Assembly: GCA_964035545.1 (NCBI GenBank) | Contig: CAXIUT010000056.1 | Location: 1 to 51,021, forward strand | Length of the DNA: 51,021 bases | Direction: 5' to 3' | From: Bugula neritina | Lineage: Eukaryota > Bryozoa > Gymnolaemata > Cheilostomatida > Bugulidae | Shown: positions 35,798-44,776 of the stretch, in pieces | How the letters are laid out: each line of letters begins with the position of its first letter | Numbering within the stretch: position 1 is the first letter of the stretch | Program-made: the position numbers and the translations under genes | The notes under the pieces: generated by a model | Seen by the model: the letters and a program-made list of their open reading frames with translations, nothing else | Database searches by the model: none | Told to the model about the DNA's origin: nothing

Positions 35798-36502
35798 ATG
35801 ACCGAGTCTTCGACGAGCGATCCTTTCTCCCTGCTGCTGTTGTCAGGTGGAGTAGGGCAACGCAGTGAACATCACGAGCCAAAACAATTCTATAACCTTT
35901 TGGGTCACCCTATTGTCGCCCACTCTTTAATTGCTGCAATGCAAGTCGACAAAATTGTGGAGATCATTGTAAATGCGCCGGCAGGTTACGAAGCTCGTAC
36001 AGAAGAAATAATGAAATCTTATTGTGGAACCAAGCCGTTTAAGATCATTAGCCCAGGCAAAAACCGTCAAGAAAGCTGCGAGTTGCTTGCAGAGGCTGCG
36101 TCACATCCGAATGTGGTCTTGCACGAAGCAGCTCGGCCCTTTGTGGACAAAGATGTCTTTGAACGTTTGATCGAAGATCCAGAAACGAATGCAGGCTATT
36201 TTTTGCCGCTATCCTTTTCTATTTGCCAAATTTCGCCAGTGACTCAATTGGTTATGCGAGGCGTTCCGCGGGACGAGGTGTCCAATGTCATGCTGCCCCA
36301 AAAATTTGACCGTGCAGCACTGATAAAAGGGCACAAGAAAGCCCGCGAGCACAATAAAGTTTTTACCGAAGATGCTGTGATGTGCGTGGAAATGACTGGA
36401 ATGCGTTTTAAGGCGCTGCCTGGGGAAAGTAGAAACCTTAAGATTACTACGAAAGACGATTTTTCAGTCGCAGAACATATGTTTGGGAAAATTAACAGAT
36501 GA
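35798..36502 (+). CDS. IspD/TarI-like cytidylyltransferase, probable CDP-ribitol (or related CDP-polyol) synthase
   Basis: Although the frame opens at a TTG at 35729, the ATG at 35798 starts the conserved domain directly. The protein is about 234 residues. LLSGGVGQRSEHHEPKQF (14-31) is the nucleotide-binding loop and PKQ motif of IspD/TarI enzymes, and HEAARPFVD matches their conserved AARP segment. IspD relatives make CDP-methylerythritol, while TarI, Bcs1 and human ISPD make CDP-ribitol. The SDR partner that follows with a four-base overlap, and the transferase opposite, favour the second role. In Haemophilus Bcs1/Acs1 the same two domains are fused in one protein. Confidence 0.82.
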   Translation: MTESSTSDPFSLLLLSGGVGQRSEHHEPKQFYNLLGHPIVAHSLIAAMQVDKIVEIIVNAPAGYEARTEEIMKSYCGTKPFKIISPGKNRQESCELLAEAASHPNVVLHEAARPFVDKDVFERLIEDPETNAGYFLPLSFSICQISPVTQLVMRGVPRDEVSNVMLPQKFDRAALIKGHKKAREHNKVFTEDAVMCVEMTGMRFKALPGESRNLKITTKDDFSVAEHMFGKINR

Positions 36503-37203
36503 CAAGAACAATTTTAATTAGCGGGGCATCGCGCGGAATCGGACTAGAAACGTCCCGTTTGCTCGCGGCCAAGGATTCAGCATTTGACCGTGTTGTCATG
36601 ATCGCACGGGAGTCTGACGACTTTTCTGCTGCTGTGAGCGCCTTACAAGCTGACCAAGGCAACAAAGAAATCATTGCCATTCCAGCTGATCTTTCAGACC
36701 CTGGCATGGTTGATGTTATTTATGACGAGCTGGATAAGCGCGACATCCGCGTGTCCACCATCCTAAACAATGCAGGTTTCACAAAACCTGCGTCTGTTAA
36801 TGAAACCAGGCTGGAAGATTTTGAAATGACGATGCGGGTAAATTTGTATTCGCCGTTTAAGTTCATTCAGACGGCTTTGCATCGCAGTCATCCATTGGCG
36901 CAGATCGTTAACATCGCATCCACAGCTGGCATGAACGGTCGATCTGGATGGCTCAGCTATTCGTCATCGAAGGCGGCTATGATTGCCATGTCGGAAGTGC
37001 TGCGCGATGAGTTGAAACCGTACGGAATTGAAGTCATATGCCTATCACCAGGACGTTGCGCCACTGATTTGCGCAAAAAGCTGGCTCCGGATGAAGACCC
37101 GTCAACAATCATGCAGCCTGGTCAGGTCGCTGATATCATTGAGTTGATGACGTCAGAAACGGGCAAGTTGCTTTTGAGTCAAAATCTGGTTGTCAGAACT
37201 TGA
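36499..37203 (+). CDS. SDR oxidoreductase, probable pentulose-5-phosphate reductase
   Basis: This 234-residue classical short-chain dehydrogenase has GASRGIG (9-15), NNAG (90-93), a Ser near 141 and the catalytic Tyr154-x3-Lys158. Its ATG overlaps the cytidylyltransferase stop as ATGA. In Haemophilus Bcs1-type enzymes an SDR domain reduces ribulose 5-phosphate to ribitol 5-phosphate before CDP activation, and that role is inferred here from gene pairing. The sequence alone does not fix the substrate. Confidence 0.8.
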   Translation: MTRTILISGASRGIGLETSRLLAAKDSAFDRVVMIARESDDFSAAVSALQADQGNKEIIAIPADLSDPGMVDVIYDELDKRDIRVSTILNNAGFTKPASVNETRLEDFEMTMRVNLYSPFKFIQTALHRSHPLAQIVNIASTAGMNGRSGWLSYSSSKAAMIAMSEVLRDELKPYGIEVICLSPGRCATDLRKKLAPDEDPSTIMQPGQVADIIELMTSETGKLLLSQNLVVRT

Positions 37204-37488
37204 TCAACACTGCTGCGTGAACCAGTTGGTTTGATCAAAGTTTCGGCTTTGACGTTTGAAGGACTTTAACATTACGAGTTTTGAAAGTGCTACAATTTGT
37301 TATGATTGTTAGCCTTTCAAAATTTGTAATGTATTGGTTTGTTAAACCGATACGCTAACTTATTAACATAATAAATATTAGGCGTCTTATCCCGAGGCGC
37401 TAAAACTAATGTAATTTTGTTGAAATTTACCTACTCTGCCGGGTGATATTTGGCCGATTTGGCGCCTATTCGTCGGCCCCTCTTAGAA

Positions 37489-37513
37489 GGAGAGCACCCC
37501 AAAGCGTGGGGCA
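37489..37513. repeat. Terminal inverted repeat, copy B, transposase end
   Basis: Starts GGAGAGCACCCC. It is the transposase-side end and pairs with 40292-40316. Confidence 0.88.
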
Positions 37514-37514
37514 T

Positions 37515-38900
37515 TTATGCTGCGCATTTGGTTTGATTGCTGTCTTTCATTCCCGGGTACCATTGTTCGAATTTATCCCGCAACGTTCCGTCCAAAGTTC
37601 GAGTCCGGGTTTGCAGCATGAGATGTGCACCTGTTTTTGACCAGCGCATTTGTTGACGTTTACAGAAGCGTTTTCCGACGACGGTATTGACGGTGCTTTC
37701 GACAAATCCGGTCGAGACACGTTCGCCATAACGGCGGCGTTCAGCATAGTTGGGGATCATCCAGGCGTTATTTGTGATGTATGTCTGGAATTCACCTGCT
37801 GCCTTTCGTAGCGCCTTGATGCTGGCATATTCCGTTTCAACCCCATCAAGATCCATGACTAGATCTTCGATAACCTGTTGCCCGTTATGCAGATTGCCAT
37901 TCCACAGATATCCTTTGATCTGCCGCAGCATCCGGGCCATTTCTTCGCCCTCGTCCGGATTATGATGGATCAGGCCCTTTATATATTGTCCCATCACCGT
38001 GATGCGCATCGTAATGTGAAACCAGTCTAGGATATGTGTGGATGCAGGAGCCATATCCCGTGCGATATTGATCACGCTGTCGCCCCCATCGGTCATGAAC
38101 GTCACATGCTGGTTTTCCTGCCAGCCTTGATCTTTCAATATGCCATGCAGTCGGCGTTTGGGTTTTTCATCATGACTTTGCACAAGGCCAATGTAACGAT
38201 TTGGACGATCAGTAGGAATTGATTTCCCCACAGTCACTTCAAAATGGGATTGGCCCTTCTTGCGCGAACGTACATAGCCACCATCAATGCCAACCGTGAT
38301 CGGGCCGTCTGGGACTGGAAGCCGCTCACGTTCATAGGCACTGGTCTCAACAAAACTATATTGTTCGTCAGCCAATTCGCTTTCCAAGCGCTTGCCAACG
38401 CATCCCAAATGTCGGCGCACGGTCTCCGCAGTCAGTTGTTTGTCAATCGGCAGCACATCTTTCAACAAATTCACGCTAGCACCGTACGAAACCAAAGACG
38501 CCCATTTGCTTTCCAGCCACAGCATTTCTGGAGAAACATGATCGGGTAATAATGCAGTCAGGGGGCTAAAGGTCTGGGCAGCCTTGTCTTGGCATGCGCA
38601 ATGATAAAACCGTGGACTGTGAATAGGAATGTCACCAAAAACCGTGCGGTAGCGGATGTTTTTATGGCCTTTCCTCCGCAACTTGCGGTCACAGCAAGGG
38701 CACGACGAGTGTGCCGTGCAATAGGCTTGTGTTTGGGCAGATGTGATTTCCGTTTGCAACGCGAGCAGCAAACCCTTGCTTTCTGAAATGGACAGGCCAA
38801 CCTCACCAGAGGTGCTAAATTCCTTGTCCAGAACCGCGACCTGATGGTCGTGAACAACGCCGTCTGGATCGGTTAGCTGGAGGGTGATGTGCATCTTCAT
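37515..38900 (-). CDS. ISKra4-family transposase, copy B
   Basis: This 461-residue protein is identical to the transposase at 29257-30642, including the CPCC cluster and the Asp206, Asp271 and Glu401 positions. It is intact and presumably active. The first bases of the window (1-185) repeat its 5' end. Confidence 0.9.
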   Translation of the reverse strand: MKMHITLQLTDPDGVVHDHQVAVLDKEFSTSGEVGLSISESKGLLLALQTEITSAQTQAYCTAHSSCPCCDRKLRRKGHKNIRYRTVFGDIPIHSPRFYHCACQDKAAQTFSPLTALLPDHVSPEMLWLESKWASLVSYGASVNLLKDVLPIDKQLTAETVRRHLGCVGKRLESELADEQYSFVETSAYERERLPVPDGPITVGIDGGYVRSRKKGQSHFEVTVGKSIPTDRPNRYIGLVQSHDEKPKRRLHGILKDQGWQENQHVTFMTDGGDSVINIARDMAPASTHILDWFHITMRITVMGQYIKGLIHHNPDEGEEMARMLRQIKGYLWNGNLHNGQQVIEDLVMDLDGVETEYASIKALRKAAGEFQTYITNNAWMIPNYAERRRYGERVSTGFVESTVNTVVGKRFCKRQQMRWSKTGAHLMLQTRTRTLDGTLRDKFEQWYPGMKDSNQTKCAA

Positions 38901-39475
38901 TGTACCTGATCCCTTACACGCATAATTGTTTGGCGGCTGGTTTTCATATCACGGGCAATGCCTGAGATCGTTTCGCCAGCTGCAAGTTTTTCCTTCACCT
39001 CATCTTGCTGATCCAGTGACAGTTTAGGGCGGCGACCAAGAGGCTTACCCTCTGCTTTTGCGCGAGCCAAGCCGGATTGAGTGCGCTCGATCAGCAAGTC
39101 GCGTTCAAACTGGGCCACGGAATTGATGACCCCCATTGTCAGCTTTCCCGCTGAGCTGGTCAGATCAACACCCCCCAGGGCAAGGCAATGAACTCGAATG
39201 CCGTTTTCTTCCAATTTGGTTACGGTGCTGGAGACATCGATTGCATTGCGACCCAACCGATCCAGTTTGGTGACAATCAGCACGTCACCCTGTTCCATTT
39301 TCTCCATCAGGCGGGCAAAGCCTGGGCGTTGCGCGATGGCACGTGATCCGGAGATCGTTTCAGTAATGATCCGGTGTGGCGCTACTTTGAACCCAGCCGC
39401 TTCGATTTCGAGAACCTGGTTTTCTGTCTCCTGTTCAAAGGTCGAGACGCGGGCATAAGCAAATATTCTGGACAT
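38897..39475 (-). CDS. Serine resolvase, copy B
   Basis: Identical to the resolvase at 28682-29260, and the same sequence as 182-760. Confidence 0.88.
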   Translation of the reverse strand: MSRIFAYARVSTFEQETENQVLEIEAAGFKVAPHRIITETISGSRAIAQRPGFARLMEKMEQGDVLIVTKLDRLGRNAIDVSSTVTKLEENGIRVHCLALGGVDLTSSAGKLTMGVINSVAQFERDLLIERTQSGLARAKAEGKPLGRRPKLSLDQQDEVKEKLAAGETISGIARDMKTSRQTIMRVRDQVQ

Positions 39476-39499
39476 CGGTGGTTTCTGTTAAAAAATAGA

Positions 39500-39550
39500 T
39501 GTCCGTAATTATATGCCTGTCCTGAACTGCGTCAAGATAATATAAGGACA
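39500..39550. promoter_or_regulatory. Candidate res site, copy B
   Basis: Same TGTCC/GGACA layout as 28607-28657 and 785-835, on the opposite strand to copy A. Confidence 0.5.
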
Positions 39551-39592
39551 CGTTTTTACGCCCCGTCCGAAACCGGTCCTTTTCGAACACGC

Positions 39593-40255
39593 CTACCACA
39601 TCTGCTGACGCATCAATTCTAGATGGCAGCCGTCCCGGAACCCCTGATTGATCCGCTTGCGTGAAAACTTGCTCGCCTGATACGGCTCCCGCGCAACGAC
39701 ACGCTGCATCGCAGCCTCAACATCGTCGGTCAGCACATCTCGCACCGTCAGACCAGTCGTGTCCTGTTTGGTAAGGCCATCTAGCCACTCAACCATAACG
39801 CCGAAGTCCTGCCACGCGTCATACCCTCCCGCTTCATCACGGCGGTAAAGATACCCCTCCACTCCACCGCAATCTTCAGGCGGGCAGGCACCAGAACCGC
39901 CCGTGCAAACGGGATAGGTCTTCTTTGGGTCAGCAGCACCAAATCCCTCGACGCGAATTTCATGGGACCAATGATCTCCCATGTCATAAATATACGAGAA
40001 AGTCTCATTCTGGCGAAAAACAAACTCTGCCAAAGGCAAATCGGGATTTGCTGCAAACAATTCAAACGACCCATACCGCACGGCACGAATGTCAAATTCG
40101 TAAAGATGAATGCCTTCCCACCCCATCGCCACCTGAATAATTCCTTGGAGTTCCCGCAAACTGATTGAAACAGGCACCAGAACACGCCGCCAAATCATGG
40201 GGCTGAGCCCCAGCAAGCGGATCTTCAGTTGAATAATGTTGGCCGTTCCAGACAT
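39593..40255 (-). CDS. pRiA4b ORF-3 family passenger protein, copy B
   Basis: Identical to 27902-28564 and to 878-1540. Confidence 0.85.
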   Translation of the reverse strand: MSGTANIIQLKIRLLGLSPMIWRRVLVPVSISLRELQGIIQVAMGWEGIHLYEFDIRAVRYGSFELFAANPDLPLAEFVFRQNETFSYIYDMGDHWSHEIRVEGFGAADPKKTYPVCTGGSGACPPEDCGGVEGYLYRRDEAGGYDAWQDFGVMVEWLDGLTKQDTTGLTVRDVLTDDVEAAMQRVVAREPYQASKFSRKRINQGFRDGCHLELMRQQMW

Positions 40256-40291
40256 CCAAAATAGATGCCAGCCTCAAAACAAAAACACAAT

Positions 40292-40316
40292 TGCCCCACG
40301 CTTTGAGATACTCTCC
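40292..40316. repeat. Terminal inverted repeat, copy B, passenger end
   Basis: The passenger-side end of the element, equivalent to 27841-27865 and 1577-1601. Confidence 0.88.
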
Positions 40317-40565
40317 AAAGAGTGTGGCAGCAAAAGGGGCTAAACCGCCTGATGAAATCCTACAAAAGCGCGCCACCCAAACTGTGTTCCATGGGTGGCC
40401 GTCTGCTCAATACTCAGGATAAGATCGGTGACACCATCAGCCTGTAAAATAGCTGCGCAACACCCGTTAACCCAACCACTTGCATCCCAGTTGCGGTATG
40501 GTTTCTGGGTGGTTTGCTTTTTCTATTTTCGGGCAAACCTTACCGCAGCGTACGCTTACAAACGG

Positions 40566-41249
40566 TTAACGTTTCAGCTGTTCGATAAAGGCGTGTTCGG
40601 CCACAGGACCAATCCATTGACGCGATTGCCAGACCTGATTTGACCGCGCATCCAGCGCATAGGTGTTGGTGAACGACATCTCTGCACCTTGGCAAGTTTC
40701 CACCACGTCGCGCACCTTATACTGGCGCTCCAACTGGGTCAGCGTCTTGGTTCCTGTCACCTGCATTGAACAGTTGGCCGACAGTTTCACGGTTCTATTC
40801 TCGCTGTCCAAATAGCGATGCACACGGGTATAACTGCCACCCTTCAGGGCCGCGGCCACACTGCGGTATGGCATATCAAGCGACATCAGATCGTATCCCA
40901 GCCCGCGCGTGCCCGTCATCAGGCCACCACGCAGATAAACCGCCTGCCCTGTGCCCATGAAATACGTCGCCGTATCGCCGTTGCGCGCCAGCTCGGCCGC
41001 CGTGGCTTGGCTGCCCGTGGCCCCCACAGTCAGACGTATCAGTGGCACTGTGGACTGCTCCACCTGCGTCCGTGTCACAGCCGCCGCCGCTTGGGGGGCA
41101 TTCTTATTTTTGCGCTGCTCAAACGTGCCTTTAGCAGTGGCAAACAATTGTTCCGCCAGATCAGGCGCATTGCCCTCTGATCCGCAACTGGCCAGCGCCA
41201 AAGCGGCAGCAAACAAGGCCGAAGTTTTGAACACAGATCTCATCTCCAC
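40566..41249 (-). CDS. yjbF: YjbF/GfcB-family lipoprotein (duplicate block)
   Basis: Protein identical to 1851-2534. Probably the same gene seen twice because of the contig overlap. Confidence 0.85.
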   Translation of the reverse strand: MEMRSVFKTSALFAAALALASCGSEGNAPDLAEQLFATAKGTFEQRKNKNAPQAAAAVTRTQVEQSTVPLIRLTVGATGSQATAAELARNGDTATYFMGTGQAVYLRGGLMTGTRGLGYDLMSLDMPYRSVAAALKGGSYTRVHRYLDSENRTVKLSANCSMQVTGTKTLTQLERQYKVRDVVETCQGAEMSFTNTYALDARSNQVWQSRQWIGPVAEHAFIEQLKR

Positions 41250-43315
41250 ACCTTCCCAAAGCTCGCGTTGAGCGTTGGCCTGTCATAGGGCTTTAAGGTT
41301 TCATACAGGCGGTTTTCGATCTTCAAACGTGCGCCCCCATCGCGGGTCAAAGGCCGCAAAACGATGTCCGCAGTGTTACGGCTTGGCTGGCCAAACAAGG
41401 ACGCCAATGGGATGGATGCTGTGATGCCTTTGTCAAAGCTGCCTTCGCCAAAATCTTCAAACGGCACGTCAGTCAGCGTAAAGAACCCGCCCACTTTCCA
41501 ACCGTTGTTAAACGTGCGGCTGACAGCAACCGTGCCCCCCACATCGCCCGCCAAATATCGCCCCGCATCGACCTGCGCTTCAAAGCCGCGGCCCAGATCA
41601 AAATAGGCAGACGCATGGCCCGTCACAACGTCATAATCGCGAAAGCCCAAGCGCTGGTCAAAGTCGCGCTGCTTCACATAGTTCAGCTCGGCCCCAAGCG
41701 CAAAGCGGCGCCCCACAGGTTTCCACAGAACCTCAGCAGACAGACCGCCAAACATGGTTTCGAAATACCCAGCCGACACACGGCCATACACTTCGGGGGC
41801 CACCTTAAAGATGTAATCCGCAGTCAAGCGCTCTAGCGCAGGATCGCCGCCTGCGTAATACTCAGGCGCATCGGACCTAACGCGCGGCAGAACAGAATTG
41901 TTCGCTCTGGTGCGCACGTCAATATTGCCCACGATGGGTTTGATAATCGAGCCTGACACGGAAAACCCTGGCGCCAGATCAAAGCGCCCGCGCAAGCGCA
42001 GCCCCACATCAGCGCGCAAGGGGGAATCCGGGTCGAAAAAGCTCGCACGGATATACGGTTTCAGGCTCCAATTGAACGTTGGATACAAATCAGGTGCATA
42101 AACCGCATCTGGATCCACACGGCGCACTGCGGCCACTTTGGTGCGTGCCTGCAATTGCTCAGCCCCATCGGCCGCATGTTCAAACCGTTCCAGAGCAGAG
42201 CGTTGGAAGGTGGTGCTCAGTGTGGGTAAACCATTTTCCATCGAAATAATCTCGATGGTTTCCACGGAATGCGGCAGCACACGGGTCAGGCCACGGGCCG
42301 CCCTCCCCACAGCCTGCGCGGTGGTGTAATAGGTGGTGTTGCGCACATAAACCTTGGCGTGGGTCGCCTCGACCTTCAGCGCCTCAACCTGCAACTTGCT
42401 GGCCTCCAGGACCAGTTTGGCTGGAGCTTGCAACGCAGTGGACCCCGCTCCTTGCACGGCCCAGGCGGTGTCATACCCCGCCGCACCCCGATCAGGACGC
42501 GTGAGCACAGGCAGCCCCGCCTCTTCTACACCAGAGGGGAAGGAACGACGTTTGGGGTTCAAGGCAAAGCTCAGTTGTACGCCCACTTCGGAACCATAAA
42601 GGTAATAGGCACTTAGATGGGTGTCGTTGTTGATGGCATAGTCCAGACCAAAGTTGATCTGACTGTCCCGTTTAAAAATACTGCGCGACACGGTTTCACG
42701 TAAGTATTTGTCGGATGAATATTCCAGTTTTGCGTTGAGCCCTTTAATGGGCGTAATCCATTCGATCCCACCAAAGGCACTGACATCCCCGCTGAACCAA
42801 TCGCCCGCTTGAATGCTACCTCCTTGGCCAAAATTCACAGTGCGGCGCTCATCACTGAACCGCCCCCAGCCCAAACCCGCTGTCACCTTGAATTTGGGGT
42901 GTAGACGCTTGGTGGCCACGATGTATTCGCCCGAATAGAGCCCTGTGCCAATGAAATCTTGCAAGCCGATAGTAACCGCCGGGCGATACTTGCCCTCGGT
43001 CAGAACCTGATAGCGCAGATCAAAGCTGCGGTCGTATTGTTTACCGTTCCCCACGTTGTTGAACTCTGGGATGATCGAATAGCGAAAGCTGCCTGACAGG
43101 CGCGGCAAAATCTGAAAGCTCACCGTATAGCGTTGTGCGCCCTTGAAATGAGAGGCGGTTGTGGTCAGCTCCCCATCGGGTTGCTGTTCCGCCGAGGGCA
43201 TTTCAATCAGCCCAGTTGTGCCATAGGTGTTGAGCGTCGGCTTGGCTGGTTCTGCCATGCTTTGGGCAGGGATCAGGGCCAAAAAACCAAACGTCGAAAG
43301 AAGTTTGCACCGCAT
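41240..43315 (-). CDS. yjbH: YjbH/GfcD-family protein (duplicate block)
   Basis: Protein identical to 2525-4600, with the same preferred signal-peptide start. The frame remains open upstream to 43441. Confidence 0.85.
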   Translation of the reverse strand: MRCKLLSTFGFLALIPAQSMAEPAKPTLNTYGTTGLIEMPSAEQQPDGELTTTASHFKGAQRYTVSFQILPRLSGSFRYSIIPEFNNVGNGKQYDRSFDLRYQVLTEGKYRPAVTIGLQDFIGTGLYSGEYIVATKRLHPKFKVTAGLGWGRFSDERRTVNFGQGGSIQAGDWFSGDVSAFGGIEWITPIKGLNAKLEYSSDKYLRETVSRSIFKRDSQINFGLDYAINNDTHLSAYYLYGSEVGVQLSFALNPKRRSFPSGVEEAGLPVLTRPDRGAAGYDTAWAVQGAGSTALQAPAKLVLEASKLQVEALKVEATHAKVYVRNTTYYTTAQAVGRAARGLTRVLPHSVETIEIISMENGLPTLSTTFQRSALERFEHAADGAEQLQARTKVAAVRRVDPDAVYAPDLYPTFNWSLKPYIRASFFDPDSPLRADVGLRLRGRFDLAPGFSVSGSIIKPIVGNIDVRTRANNSVLPRVRSDAPEYYAGGDPALERLTADYIFKVAPEVYGRVSAGYFETMFGGLSAEVLWKPVGRRFALGAELNYVKQRDFDQRLGFRDYDVVTGHASAYFDLGRGFEAQVDAGRYLAGDVGGTVAVSRTFNNGWKVGGFFTLTDVPFEDFGEGSFDKGITASIPLASLFGQPSRNTADIVLRPLTRDGGARLKIENRLYETLKPYDRPTLNASFGKVWR

Positions 43316-43442
43316 TAAATCAACCGCCCCAAGTAAATCGTCTTTCCCCAGAATATGCCACATCTTATGCCCGATAACTATGCTTAAATTGCAGTGATAA
43401 GGCCGTGAAACAACAAGGACAATAACAGTCTTCAGATACAAA

Positions 43443-43468
43443 AATGGCGCATGAAATCATGCGCCATT
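43443..43468 (-). terminator. Terminator between yjbE and yjbH (duplicate block)
   Basis: Same 12-bp stem and T-run as 4728-4753. Confidence 0.8.
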
Positions 43469-43492
43469 CTTATGTGTTCCCAAGTAGAAAAC

Positions 43493-43744
43493 TTAGGGTG
43501 CTGGTGTCGAAGATGTCGCGGAGTCATCTGTAACTGTTGCAACAACCGCGGCTGCGATAACGCCACCAATCACTGCTGTGCCAACGGTCACGCCGCCAAC
43601 CAGAGTAGTTGTTGCAACGGTTGCTGCTGTCGTTGTTGCTGTCGTTGTTGTTGCTGCCACAACAGCTGTTTCAGTTTGTGCAAACGCAGATGTTGAAGTC
43701 AAAGCGACGACAGATGCTGCAACGAGTGTGTGTGTGAGTTTCAT
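43493..43744 (-). CDS. yjbE: YjbE/GfcA-like small protein (duplicate block)
   Basis: Protein identical to 4778-5029. Confidence 0.7.
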   Translation of the reverse strand: MKLTHTLVAASVVALTSTSAFAQTETAVVAATTTTATTTAATVATTTLVGGVTVGTAVIGGVIAAAVVATVTDDSATSSTPAP

Positions 43745-43883
43745 GGAAATTGCCCTATCTAAAAACTATTACGCAACCACTCATCGCAGAGTTGCACCAG
43801 AAAAGTCAATAAACGGTGGTTAAAAAACTGCTATACTGTGGTTATTGAGTGGGAAACTGCTCATAAGCCCATCATCTTGTGGC

Positions 43884-44663
43884 TTAACGGTTCAAAATAA
43901 TGCGGTAATAGAGCGCTAGGAACCCAATTCCGAACGCCATCATCACCAAGACCAATCCCAGCACAAACCAATACGATACAAACACTGCGTCATAGGTCGG
44001 GTAAAAACCGCGGCGCATTTCCCCGATGATATGCACCAAAGGATTATACCACAGCCATCCTTGATAAGCCTTTGGTAATGTTTCAAAAGTGAAGAAGATT
44101 GTCGAAATAATGAACATGGGCCGATTAACGATTTTCCAGATTTGCCGCCAGACGGGGAACATGGAAAACAGGAAACAGTTCATACACCCCACCGCCAATC
44201 CCAATCCCGCCGCCATCAACAAAGCGCGCACAATGGATGGAATGTGAATAATAGTGTGGGTTTCAAACAACATCAAAATCCCGATGATCACCACATAAAA
44301 CACCATCAGATGCACCAGCGTGTTCAGCAAAAATCGCGCAAAAATAGCATCCACAAAGGTCACAGAGGGATATTTCAGCAAAGGTTTAGAGAATTTGATC
44401 GAATCAGCCGTGCGTTGCGACACCTGCATATACAGCATGAACGGCAGGTATCCCGTGGCATAAAAAATTGGGAAATTTGTGCCCAAAGACGGCGACCGCA
44501 ACACCAATCCAAAGGCCACGGACATCATCGCAATGCCCCCTGCAGGTTCTAAAATGGCCCAGATGTACCCCCCCGGAGATTTGCCGTAAGTGGTGCTCAT
44601 CTCTCGCAGGACCAATGCAAGTATGGTGCGTATCGTTCTGAATCTATTGTGAGGCATCCACAA
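43884..44663 (-). CDS. kpsM: KpsM-like permease (duplicate block)
   Basis: Protein identical to 5169-5948. Confidence 0.88.
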   Translation of the reverse strand: MWMPHNRFRTIRTILALVLREMSTTYGKSPGGYIWAILEPAGGIAMMSVAFGLVLRSPSLGTNFPIFYATGYLPFMLYMQVSQRTADSIKFSKPLLKYPSVTFVDAIFARFLLNTLVHLMVFYVVIIGILMLFETHTIIHIPSIVRALLMAAGLGLAVGCMNCFLFSMFPVWRQIWKIVNRPMFIISTIFFTFETLPKAYQGWLWYNPLVHIIGEMRRGFYPTYDAVFVSYWFVLGLVLVMMAFGIGFLALYYRIILNR

Positions 44664-44673
44664 TCCTACGGCA

Positions 44674-44705
44674 CCAGTTTTTATGAATTGAAATTGGAAA
44701 ACTGG
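44674..44705. promoter_or_regulatory. Dyad in the kpsM/kpsE promoter region (duplicate block)
   Basis: Same CCAGTTTT/AAAACTGG arms as 5959-5990. Confidence 0.35.
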
Positions 44706-44776
44706 ATTTATCCACGGATTGTATGTAGGAACACCCTTGGATATTCAATTATAATCTAGCGCGATAAGGCCCATTC

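Larger units (their letters stand above)
37489..40316 (-). mobile_element. ISKra4-like element, copy B (inverted relative to copy A)
   Basis: This complete 2,828-bp element has the same gene order as copy A, on the opposite strand. Flanks are TTAGAA on the left and AAAGAG on the right, with no matching direct repeat. The pair of inverted copies encloses the 6.8-kb polyol-phosphate segment. Its right-hand 1,601 bp are the sequence seen again at 1-1601. Confidence 0.88.

Noticed and set aside
27841-40316. Clear target-site duplications around the composite of two IS copies
   Set aside because: The outer flanks share only three A residues (CTAAAA versus AAAGAG), which is not enough to claim a duplication.
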